From positions 1 through 37,311 of the forward strand of contig NZ_JADRHM010000019.1 in the NCBI RefSeq assembly GCF_018205345.1: a stretch of 37,311 nucleotides of DNA, in the 5' to 3' direction. The DNA is from Fusobacterium sp. DD2 (GTDB lineage Bacteria; Fusobacteriota; Fusobacteriia; Fusobacteriales; Fusobacteriaceae). Shown piece after piece: positions 24,183 to 31,824 of the stretch. Below the pieces are notes generated by a model that searched no databases, was not told where the DNA came from, and saw only the letters and a list, made by a program, of their open reading frames with translations. How positions within the stretch are numbered: position 1 is the stretch's first letter; the number at the start of each line of letters is the position of its first letter. A program made the translations under genes and the position numbers.

Positions 24183-24896
24183 CTAAGCAGCACACCAACT
24201 ATTTATTTTTTGAGTTTTAAACTTTGGTAGAAGTCTTGAACTCCTTATATTTACATAACTATTTGCCTCTATCACTATTATGACACGAAACCCACATGCT
24301 GGGTCAAACACTCTACCTTTTGTAGGTTCCAAGCATGCTACTATAGTTTTAACTATTGAATCAGGTGTATAGAATTGTCCACCATTTTTCCCCTCTGAAT
24401 TAGCAAATTTTGCTAAGAAAAACTCATATACTTGTCCAAGAACATCTTGCCCTTTTCCATCTTTTGTCTGTAAATTTATATTTCCAATTATATCTATTAA
24501 TTCTCCTAGTTTTCCTTTATCAAGCATTTGGTTAGAATATACTTTATAAAGCACATCTTTTAATGATTCATTTGCTTTTTCTATCTCATCCATAGCCTCA
24601 TCTATAATCAACCCAATTTCTGGAGTTTTAGCTTTTTTTACAATTTCACTCCATCTTGCTTTTTTAGGTACCCAGAATATATTTTCAGCTGTATATTCAT
24701 CTATTTCTTCTTCAAATCCTGCCCCTTCTTCGACTAGTTCTTTATATTTTTTCTCAAAACTATCACTTATATATTTTAAGAAAACAAGCCCTAATACTAC
24801 ATATTTATACTCTGCAGGATCCATATTATTTCTAAGTTTATCACAAGCTTTCCAAAGAGTTTCTTTGAAATTTTCTTTTTCTTCTATTTTCGCCAT
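24183..24896 (-). pseudogene. hsdM: Type I restriction-modification methyltransferase HsdM, truncated at motif I
   Basis: From the ATG at 24896 (GGTGAGGG just upstream) the protein reads as a normal HsdM N-terminus: FKETLWKACDKLRNNMDPAE, YKYVVLGLVFLKYISDSFEK, VLGQVYEFFLAKFANSEGKN and GGQFYTPDSIVKTIVACLEP. It stops matching exactly inside the SAM-binding motif I: DPACG is followed by FRVIIVIEAN rather than SGGM. The rest of the methyltransferase domain, including NPPF, is absent. About 35 unrelated codons follow to a stop at 24183. An HsdM without motif I cannot methylate. The break is best explained by insertion of the conjugative element at 24290; the 3' part should lie at the element's other end. 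Confidence 0.9.
24280..24295. other. Probable att junction of the conjugative element within hsdM
   Basis: hsdM coding homology ends after GACCCAGCATGTGGG (24305 to 24291 on the minus strand). The following TTTCGTGTCATAA belongs to non-hsdM sequence. Everything to the left is mobile-element DNA and everything to the right is consistent with host DNA. Insertion of Tn1549-type elements into hsdM has been reported for elements with serine recombinases. The recombinase itself is outside the window. Confidence 0.65.
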
Positions 24897-24929
24897 TTCC
24901 CTCACCTTTTTATATGATTTCTTTATAAC

Positions 24930-24935
24930 ATTATA
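24930..24935 (-). promoter_or_regulatory. Extended -10 box of the hsdM promoter
   Basis: TGCTATAAT on the minus strand is an extended -10 element 34 bp upstream of the hsdM ATG. No good -35 is seen at 17 bp, as is usual for extended -10 promoters. Its site between the helicase terminator and hsdM suggests hsdM is transcribed separately. Confidence 0.6.
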
Positions 24936-24983
24936 GCATATAAATACTACTTTTTGCCTTAAATAGACTTCTATTTTGAAAAA

Positions 24984-25008
24984 CAAAAAAGACCCTCGAA
25001 AGGGTCTT
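24984..25008 (-). terminator. Terminator of helicase-HEPN gene 2
   Basis: On the minus strand AAGACCCT pairs perfectly with AGGGTCTT around a TTCG loop, followed by TTTTTTG. It begins 5 bp after the stop codon. Confidence 0.9.
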
Positions 25009-25012
25009 AATA

Positions 25013-27424
25013 TTACTGAATAGTTATTTCAGGTTCTTTGCAACATTTATAACTGTCTATAATGAAGATATCTTTACCATTGGACTGCTGATATTTTCCA
25101 TTCATCTCATATACTCCGTCCTTTACAAGTCTTGAGCATGCTCCAAACTCCTCATTATCAATCAAATACAGGTAAAGTTCCTTACCATGTATCTTAGATT
25201 TACATCCTTTGGTTATAAGGCTACCAATTTTACTTATAGGATTCTTATTATCATCTCTTTCTTTAACTGCTAAAATCTTATCATATAGTTTCACCAGCTT
25301 TTTATCTTTAAAAATATAGTCCTGTATTACCATCAAATCTTTCTTATTATTTATATCCAAAGTGCTATGAATAGCCAAATTTCTTATTTTAATGAACCCA
25401 AGTTTTATAATCTCTTTGGCAAACTGCTTATAGTCCTTATTGTCCTCAAGATTATGTACCATCTCTCCAAGAGTCATTACAGTATCTTTATATATCTCTT
25501 TTAACACCAGCTCCAAGGCCTTGGCATACTTACCATAGGCAGTTTCTATATCCATAATCTGTTCGGAATAGTAAAGTCCAAGAGCAATATTTTTCAAAAC
25601 TTCATCTGGAAGTTCACCCATCTCTTCACAAACCTTTTTATCATAATCTTCAATTGTAAGTTTGACATTTATATTGCTATTTTGTAGGTCCTTTTCCTTC
25701 TGTTCCAATTTTTCCTGATACTCTTTTTCAAGTTCAGTTTTCTTCTCAAGATTTTCCCCTACTCCAGTATATCTTGGAAGTTTGTTACTTTCAATTATAG
25801 CCTTTTGTATTTTTATATTACTGTCAATTATCTCTTCTATATTCAGATTATCTCCATATTCAAGTTTTGATAGATAATTTTCATCTATACTTTGAATGAA
25901 CTTATTTGCCTCTCCAACAGATAGTATAAACAGCAGTTCCATTGCTCTTGTCATTTGTACATAGTAGTATTTCGCAATCTCTTCGTCAGGTTTGTTCTCA
26001 TTATAGCTGTTGTTTCCCACCATAAATATAATTTTAGATTCCAAACCTTTTACATTATATGGATTATAGATTCTTATTTTTCCTTTATTTGCATCTCTAG
26101 CAGAAACTCCATCTTTATTATATGAATATGAGTCTTTTGAAGAGATATATACTGAGTCTATCCCATTATTACACATTTCAGTTTTATAACTTTTCTCCTC
26201 TTCAACATTCTGAGATATAATAATTATATCGTCCATAGTATAGTTGTATTTTTTCAATAAAACTTTTACTATTTTTATTATAAATTTACTCTCTGCTTCT
26301 ATAGTAGGAGATTCTAATAACATAGGTTTAATTCCCTCATCACTCTGTCCAAAGATAGGATTTACCACTAATTCATTGGCGTCATCTTTATCAGAGTAAT
26401 TAGATAAAAGACTATAGGCACACTGATGAATCTGTCTTGTACTTCTATAGCTAAATCCCAAAGTCTTAACACTTTTTCTTGCATTAATCCCAATTGATTT
26501 AAATGAAGTTATACTATTGAAATAGGAACTTTTATAAATAGATTGAGATATATCATATAGAAAAGTCAGATAATGTATATCATCAAATATCTCCATAATT
26601 TTCTGTAAAGTTCTGATTTTTAGACGACACAAATCTTGACTTTCATCTACTATTATAGCTTCTATATTGGAAAAAATCTGAAAAAGATTAACTCGCTTTT
26701 TATTTTGTAAATCGCTATCATCAGTTACTGTTTCACTTGACACTTGGTCCATTTCTATATCTTTAGCATAATCTTTATCTTTATAATCTTTAAGATATAC
26801 AGTTAAAAACCAGTTGTATGCATCATATATATCAATTTTATTATTATTCTTTAGCATATGCCTATATTTTATGAGGACATCATATATGTTCTTCCTTACA
26901 TCCTTATTTAATCTTCCTTTTCTATGGTTTCTTACTACATCCACATATTCCTCTTTACTAAAACCATTGTACATAATATAGCGAATCTCATCTATAAAAA
27001 AATCCTCGTCCTGATTTAATTCAACTGCCATATTTTTCATAAAGGATTTATAAGGTTCTTCTTTAGAAAAATATTCTTTGTTAAAAGTGCTTATTTTATA
27101 TTCAGAATGCTCTTGTAGAAATATACCTTTAACTAAACTATAAAACAATTTATCATATGTTTTAAACTCTATACTTTCTGAGAATTTTTTATCACAGTAC
27201 TCTCTATTTTTATCTTTTAGTTCATTTATAATGGAGTTATTATAGCTTAAAAAAAGCACCTTCTTATGTTTATTAAAAAGAGAGCCTGCTTGATCCTCTA
27301 AAATCATTTCAGCTCTGGCAAGTCCAACTAGTGTTTTCCCACTTCCTGCTGTCCCTTTTACTATTAAAATCCTTTCACTAGAGCCCACTATTGCAGCCTG
27401 TTCTTTTGATAGCTGTATCTTCAT
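25013..27424 (-). CDS. SF1 (UvrD-like) helicase with C-terminal HEPN-like domain, paralog 2
   Basis: An 803-residue protein, with the start at MKIQLSKEQ (27424) because AAGAGGTG lies 6 bp upstream and the paralog starts at the same place; the open frame 20 codons further up crosses the promoter. Motifs: Q motif LSKEQ, Walker A LIVKGTAGSGKT (residues 24-31), Walker B AIIVDESQDLCR and motif VI YYVQMTRAMELLFI. After a linker coiled coil, residues of about 620-700 form a helical domain with KIRNLAIH at 681-686, the R-N-x3-H pattern of HEPN ribonucleases. A small beta-rich domain with GKELYLYLIDNEEFGACSRL ends the protein. Roughly 60% of residues match paralog 1 by eye. The nucleic-acid substrate and the ribonuclease activity are inferred only. 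Confidence 0.85.
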   Translation of the reverse strand: MKIQLSKEQAAIVGSSERILIVKGTAGSGKTLVGLARAEMILEDQAGSLFNKHKKVLFLSYNNSIINELKDKNREYCDKKFSESIEFKTYDKLFYSLVKGIFLQEHSEYKISTFNKEYFSKEEPYKSFMKNMAVELNQDEDFFIDEIRYIMYNGFSKEEYVDVVRNHRKGRLNKDVRKNIYDVLIKYRHMLKNNNKIDIYDAYNWFLTVYLKDYKDKDYAKDIEMDQVSSETVTDDSDLQNKKRVNLFQIFSNIEAIIVDESQDLCRLKIRTLQKIMEIFDDIHYLTFLYDISQSIYKSSYFNSITSFKSIGINARKSVKTLGFSYRSTRQIHQCAYSLLSNYSDKDDANELVVNPIFGQSDEGIKPMLLESPTIEAESKFIIKIVKVLLKKYNYTMDDIIIISQNVEEEKSYKTEMCNNGIDSVYISSKDSYSYNKDGVSARDANKGKIRIYNPYNVKGLESKIIFMVGNNSYNENKPDEEIAKYYYVQMTRAMELLFILSVGEANKFIQSIDENYLSKLEYGDNLNIEEIIDSNIKIQKAIIESNKLPRYTGVGENLEKKTELEKEYQEKLEQKEKDLQNSNINVKLTIEDYDKKVCEEMGELPDEVLKNIALGLYYSEQIMDIETAYGKYAKALELVLKEIYKDTVMTLGEMVHNLEDNKDYKQFAKEIIKLGFIKIRNLAIHSTLDINNKKDLMVIQDYIFKDKKLVKLYDKILAVKERDDNKNPISKIGSLITKGCKSKIHGKELYLYLIDNEEFGACSRLVKDGVYEMNGKYQQSNGKDIFIIDSYKCCKEPEITIQ

Positions 27425-27463
27425 TTGACACCTCTTTATAAATGTGACCTGTTTTTCAATTTT

Positions 27464-27492
27464 ATTATCCTCTATCAAGACCATATAATCAA
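27464..27492 (-). promoter_or_regulatory. Promoter of helicase-HEPN gene 2
   Basis: On the minus strand -35 TTGATT (27487-27492) and -10 GATAAT (27464-27469) are separated by 17 bp. The same boxes at the same spacing precede the paralog at 30553-30581, and both are followed by a GTGAC element and AAGAGGTG. Confidence 0.8.
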
Positions 27493-27573
27493 TACTTTTT
27501 TACTAAAAATTAAGTATTTAATTTTTAATTTCTCATTTTTAGCCATCTAGATATTTAAAATTTTTTCAAAAAA

Positions 27574-27598
27574 TAAAAAAGACCCCTGAAAAGGTCTT
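27574..27598 (-). terminator. Terminator overlapping the last CRISPR repeat
   Basis: On the minus strand AAGACC pairs with GGTCTT (partly extended by CC/GG), followed by TTTTT. The first arm uses the last bases of the repeat at 27595-27623, so it would end an array transcript made on the minus strand. Confidence 0.7.
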
Positions 27599-27887
27599 AA
27601 AACATCCAATGTTACTATTCAATTTACTGAAGAAGTTACTGAAGAGACAGAAGCTCAGGCATCTTAAAACATCCCATGTTACTATTCAATTCTTGTTAAC
27701 AAGTAAAGATTACAAGTTGCCATATTATCTTAAAATATCCAATGTTACTATTCAATCTACAAAATGGTACTGATAGAGCTTTTGGATGCGTTGTCTTAAA
27801 ACATCCAATGTTACTATTCAATGAAAATGACATTCAAGAAAAAAGTGTTCATGAAAGCGTCTTAAAACATCCCATGTTACTATCAAT
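27595..27887 (-). CRISPR. CRISPR array: five 29 bp repeats, four spacers, no cas genes in the window
   Basis: Repeats (plus-strand coordinates) lie at 27595-27623, 27662-27690, 27728-27756, 27794-27822 and 27860-27887. In plus orientation each begins TCTTAAAACATCC and ends GTTACTATTCAAT; the middle varies (CCAATG or CCCATG), the third has one A-to-T-type change and the last lacks one base. Spacers are 38, 37, 37 and 37 bp and differ from each other. In minus orientation the repeat starts ATTGAATAGTAACAT, resembling subtype I-B repeats of clostridia and fusobacteria. A terminator after the 27595 repeat supports minus-strand transcription, with the leader on the 27888 side. No cas gene occurs within the window. 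Confidence 0.92.
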
Positions 27888-28122
27888 GGTCAAATAACGA
27901 CTTGTTATTATTTTATTTTACGTAACTCCCTTTACATCTAAAGTATAACATATTTTTTCCAAGCAATAACAGATTTTGCCTTTATTTCCATAAGTATCAA
28001 TTTTAGATTAATTCACAAATTATCTATCAGTTCACTTGGAAAATTTACTAATTAAATGTACTACACCCTCCATCTTACTTATCCAAGACTTTAGGTGCAG
28101 TACACAAAATTATTTTAATTTA
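27888..28122. other. AT-rich intergenic region: probable CRISPR leader and helicase 1 trailer
   Basis: No gene is seen. The part next to the array is AT-rich, as in CRISPR leaders. An imperfect inverted repeat (GTACTACACC near 28058-28067 with GGTGCAGTAC near 28092-28101, loop of about 24 nt) follows the stop of helicase 1 and may be a weak terminator; no T-run follows it. Confidence 0.45.
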
Positions 28123-30513
28123 CTATTCTTCTACTGGCTCTTTACACTCCTTAAATTTATCTATCACAAAGATATCCATACCATTAGAAACCTGATACTT
28201 TCCTTCCAGTTCATATCTTCCACTCTTAATAAGTCTTTTGCAGGCTCCAAAATCTTCATTATCAAGAAGATAAAGATATAAATCTTTTCCACGTACCTTT
28301 GCCTGGCAGCCTTTAGTGACAACATAAGCCACTCTGGTAATAACTCCATTATTCTCTTCTCTCTCTTTAACTTTTAGCATCTTATCAAAAAGTTTTACCA
28401 GCTTGTTATCTTTAAAAATATAGTCATATATTTTCTCTATCTCTTTTTTATTCTCTGGACTCAAGTTTTCATGTACAGCTGCATTTCTTATTCTTACAAA
28501 TCCATATTCTATTATCTCTTTAGCAAAATCTCTATAATCTTTATTAAGCTCAAGGAAATTTACCATCTGTCCCAAAGTGAGCTCTCTATCTTTATAGATT
28601 CTTTTTAAAATAAGCTCCAGCCCTTTGGCAAACTTTCCATAGGCAGTCTCTATATCATTTACACCTTCATAATAATAAAGACCCAATCCAAGGTTTTTTA
28701 TCACATCATCTGGCAGAATAGACATATCTGTCTGAACCTTATTAACATATTTTTCAGCTTCTGCATTACCAGTAAAGAGATCCTTATTAATAGTCTGCTC
28801 CCTCAATTCCATTTTTTCCTGGTAAGCTTTATCTGCAGCTGAATTCTTCTCAATATTCTCTGCCACTCCAGCATATCTTGATATCTTATTGCTTTCAATC
28901 ATCTCTTTTTGCATCTCAATATCTCTATCTATTATCTCATCTATATCAAGATTAGGATTGTAATCAACCTTTGTAATATATTTTTCATCTATACTCTGAA
29001 TATATTTGTCAGGCTCTCCCTCTGTCATAATAAATAACAGTTCCATAGCTCTTGTCATCTGTACATAGTAAAATTTTGCATTCTCCTCATCTGTACGTCT
29101 ATGGCTGTGCTTATTAGTTCCCACTATAAATATTACTTTTGACTCAAGACCTTTTACATTATACGGATTGTATATTCTTATTTTACCCTTATTCTCTTCC
29201 CTTGCAGATTTCCTGTTTTCATTATACTCTCTTGATATTTCTGAAGAGATATATGCAGTTTGCAGTCCACTTCCTTCCAGTATCTTTTCAAAACGCTCTT
29301 CCTCTTCTGTATTTTGGCAGATTATAATTATATCATCTGGAGTATATCTATATTTTTCCATCAGAGTATTTATCATTCTTGCAAGAAGTCTTCCCTCATT
29401 TTTTACAGTTGGACATTCTACCAAAACAGGTTTTACCCCTTCATCACTCTGTCCAAATATCGGGTTGACAACCAATTCATTTTCATCATTTTCTTCTGAG
29501 TACTTTGATAAAAGGCTGTATGCACATTGATGTATCTGTCTTGTGCTTCTATAACTATAGCTTAAAGTTTTTACACTCTTTATTGCACTTATTCCCATAG
29601 ATTTAAAAGAGGTTATGCTACTAAAATATGAGCTTCCATAGATTGACTGTGAAATATCATAAAGAAATGTTATATAGTTGATATCCTCAAATATTTCCAT
29701 TATCTTAAGGAGAGTCTTTATCTTTATTCTACAAAGATCCTGACTTTCATCTACAATTATTGCCTTAACATCTGAAAATATTTCATAGATATTAGGTATT
29801 TCATCTATAGTCTCTTTTCCCTCTTTTTTCAGATAAGCATTTTCAATATCAGTCTCATATCTTTTTATTCTATACTCCTTTAAATATACATCTAAAAACC
29901 AGATATATGCATCATATATATCAATTTTTTTATTCTCTCTTACAATATCTCTATACTTTTCAAGAACAGAATAAATCTTTTCCCTAATCTCTTTTGTAAT
30001 TTCCTTTTCCTTATTTTTTCTAACTGCTGTAGCATACTCATCTTTACTAAAGCCATTATACATAATATAGCGTAACTCATCTAATAAAAGCTTCTGTTCA
30101 AGACCTAAATCTTTAGCACTTTTCTCCAAATAATCTGCATATTCTCCATCAGGAGCAAAGTATTCCCTGTTAAAAGTACTTATTGTAAAATCAGGATGAT
30201 ATCCTTTAAAAATATCACAAATCAAATCATAAAAAAATCTGTCATAAGTTTCAAAAGCAACCTTATTTACAAATCTATCTTTACAATATTCTCTATTTTT
30301 ATCTCTAATCTCATTAATAACAGAGTTGTTATAGCTAAAAAACAATACTCTTTTATCCTCATTAAAAAGAGAACGTTCCTGATCTTCCAAAATTCTTTCT
30401 GCTCTGGCCAGTCCAACTAAAGTCTTTCCACTTCCAGCAGTTCCTTTTACTATTAAGGTTCTCTTTCCCCACCTTGCTATTGTATCCTGTTCCTTTGTTA
30501 ATTCTATCTTCAT
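28123..30513 (-). CDS. SF1 (UvrD-like) helicase with C-terminal HEPN-like domain, paralog 1
   Basis: A 796-residue protein. It has the Q motif LTKEQ, Walker A LIVKGTAGSGKT (24-31), Walker B AIIVDESQDLCR, an SF1 motif with LSYSYRSTRQIHQ, and motif VI YYVQMTRAMELLFI. The C-terminal helical domain carries VRIRNAAVH (R676, H681), the HEPN R-x4-H signature, then a conserved beta-rich tail (KGCQAKVRGKDLYLYLLDNE). The architecture is identical to the gene at 25013-27424, so the two arose by duplication including the promoter. AAGAGGTG precedes its ATG. It follows jetD by 141 bp with its own promoter. Location in a defence island suggests nucleic-acid sensing coupled to RNA cleavage (inference); a plain repair helicase is the alternative. 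Confidence 0.85.
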   Translation of the reverse strand: MKIELTKEQDTIARWGKRTLIVKGTAGSGKTLVGLARAERILEDQERSLFNEDKRVLFFSYNNSVINEIRDKNREYCKDRFVNKVAFETYDRFFYDLICDIFKGYHPDFTISTFNREYFAPDGEYADYLEKSAKDLGLEQKLLLDELRYIMYNGFSKDEYATAVRKNKEKEITKEIREKIYSVLEKYRDIVRENKKIDIYDAYIWFLDVYLKEYRIKRYETDIENAYLKKEGKETIDEIPNIYEIFSDVKAIIVDESQDLCRIKIKTLLKIMEIFEDINYITFLYDISQSIYGSSYFSSITSFKSMGISAIKSVKTLSYSYRSTRQIHQCAYSLLSKYSEENDENELVVNPIFGQSDEGVKPVLVECPTVKNEGRLLARMINTLMEKYRYTPDDIIIICQNTEEEERFEKILEGSGLQTAYISSEISREYNENRKSAREENKGKIRIYNPYNVKGLESKVIFIVGTNKHSHRRTDEENAKFYYVQMTRAMELLFIMTEGEPDKYIQSIDEKYITKVDYNPNLDIDEIIDRDIEMQKEMIESNKISRYAGVAENIEKNSAADKAYQEKMELREQTINKDLFTGNAEAEKYVNKVQTDMSILPDDVIKNLGLGLYYYEGVNDIETAYGKFAKGLELILKRIYKDRELTLGQMVNFLELNKDYRDFAKEIIEYGFVRIRNAAVHENLSPENKKEIEKIYDYIFKDNKLVKLFDKMLKVKEREENNGVITRVAYVVTKGCQAKVRGKDLYLYLLDNEDFGACKRLIKSGRYELEGKYQVSNGMDIFVIDKFKECKEPVEE

Positions 30514-30552
30514 CTAACACCTCTTAGACATGTGACATATTCTCCCATTATG

Positions 30553-30581
30553 ATTATCCTATATTAATACTAGATAATCAA
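30553..30581 (-). promoter_or_regulatory. Promoter of helicase-HEPN gene 1
   Basis: On the minus strand -35 TTGATT (30576-30581) and -10 GATAAT (30553-30558) are 17 bp apart. The spacer differs at several positions from that of the paralog's promoter while the boxes are identical, which indicates selection on them. It lies between jetD and the helicase gene. Confidence 0.8.
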
Positions 30582-30654
30582 TACTTTTAATTCATTAATC
30601 ATTCTGAATCAATATGTTATGCCACATTTTCTATGTATTTTAATTTTCTAAATC

Positions 30655-31824
30655 TTATATTATCTCTTTTAAATACTCTTTTAAAAAACTATACCTTATT
30701 CTTTCCTGTTCCAATCTTACATTTTTTCCATAAACATTTTTTTTAAGTTTATACAACACACTAGCTTCTTCTGGAGTCAAATATACTCCATCATTTTTAG
30801 ATTGTTCTTTCTCTATAACCCACATATCTTTATGCTTTAATAGTATTTCCTCTGTCATAAGGAAAGATTTAACATTCTTAATATCCTTTCTCACATTTGA
30901 AAGAATACTGAACCCATGAGTATCTATATCTCCCCAATAATATACATCTCTCTCATTGAGCCAGGAAGCTTTTTGTAATAACCCTGCTTTATATCCTGAA
31001 CCAAATAATATCACTGCATTTTCAACTTTAGGAAAACAGAGAAAATTTATCTCATTTTCAACTATAAATATTTTAGAAAAAGAATTTTTCCATCGTGAAA
31101 ATTCTTCAATAGGAACACTTATATCTGAAAAGTTTAAAATATATTTTTCTGGATCCAATATTCTAAATCTTACAAGGTTCGGCTTACGTTTGAACCCAAA
31201 CATTTGAGAAAAGTCCTCACTGTATTCTATCCTTTCATCAATTAAAATAACAGGCAAAAGCTCTTTTAATAATGGAAAATTATTCTCTATAAATTTAGTA
31301 TCTACACCCTCAATATCTAACTCTCTTATATAAAAATTTCTATTTTTATTATTTTTAAACCACAAAAGTACAGCTATTATATTATCTATATTTTCTATAT
31401 TCAATATTTTAAAAGGCTTATCATATATATAATCTGAAAGTTCAGGAAAATTTGCTATCAACTTCTTACTGTTCAGTTTAAATTTTTCAACATCTTTTTT
31501 CTTCTTTAATAACAAAATAGCATCTTTATTAGATATTATAGATATATAATGGGGAAATTTATATACTTTTTTACCTATATCATGTAATTCTCTATATTTT
31601 ATTTCATATCCATATCCTAAATTCATTTTACTATTGTTTTCAATTTCCTCTACCCACAAGCTTATTTCTTTTAAATCTTTATATATATCATTTTTAGTTA
31701 AATTAGAAACCCGCATTTCCAAATTAAAATTTTCATCCCTAAATATTTTTCTTAAAATCTCCTTATTTCTCCATTTTATACTTAACTTATGGATAATATC
31801 CTTGTAATACTTCAATTTATTCAT
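30655..31824 (-). CDS. jetD: Wadjet protein JetD (Toprim nuclease subunit)
   Basis: A 389-residue protein with the DUF3322/DUF2220 layout. The C-terminal Toprim-like part has RDVYYWGDIDTHGFSILSNV near residue 295, whose acidic residues bind the metal, and the family-typical end NVRLEQERI. In Wadjet, JetD is the topoisomerase VI-like subunit that cleaves circular DNA after the JetABC loop extruder has captured it. The gene overlaps jetC by 8 bp (ATGAATAA), so the subunits are translationally coupled. Length is normal for the family. Confidence 0.93.
   Translation of the reverse strand: MNKLKYYKDIIHKLSIKWRNKEILRKIFRDENFNLEMRVSNLTKNDIYKDLKEISLWVEEIENNSKMNLGYGYEIKYRELHDIGKKVYKFPHYISIISNKDAILLLKKKKDVEKFKLNSKKLIANFPELSDYIYDKPFKILNIENIDNIIAVLLWFKNNKNRNFYIRELDIEGVDTKFIENNFPLLKELLPVILIDERIEYSEDFSQMFGFKRKPNLVRFRILDPEKYILNFSDISVPIEEFSRWKNSFSKIFIVENEINFLCFPKVENAVILFGSGYKAGLLQKASWLNERDVYYWGDIDTHGFSILSNVRKDIKNVKSFLMTEEILLKHKDMWVIEKEQSKNDGVYLTPEEASVLYKLKKNVYGKNVRLEQERIRYSFLKEYLKEII

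Noticed and set aside
24897-24986. N-terminal extension of HsdM to 24986
   Set aside because: It overlaps the extended -10 promoter and lacks a ribosome site; HsdM proteins normally start near the chosen ATG.
27425-27484. Upstream N-terminal extension of helicase 2
   Set aside because: It spans the -10 box and leader; the ribosome site and the paralog both place the start at 27424.
28058-28101. Inverted repeat after helicase 1 as a strong terminator
   Set aside because: One mismatch, a long loop and no T-run; kept only as a weak possibility in the intergenic entry.
27595-30513. CRISPR-associated role (Cas-like) for the helicases
   Set aside because: Their motifs are SF1 UvrD-like, not Cas3 (SF2), and no other Cas protein is nearby; proximity to the array alone is not evidence.
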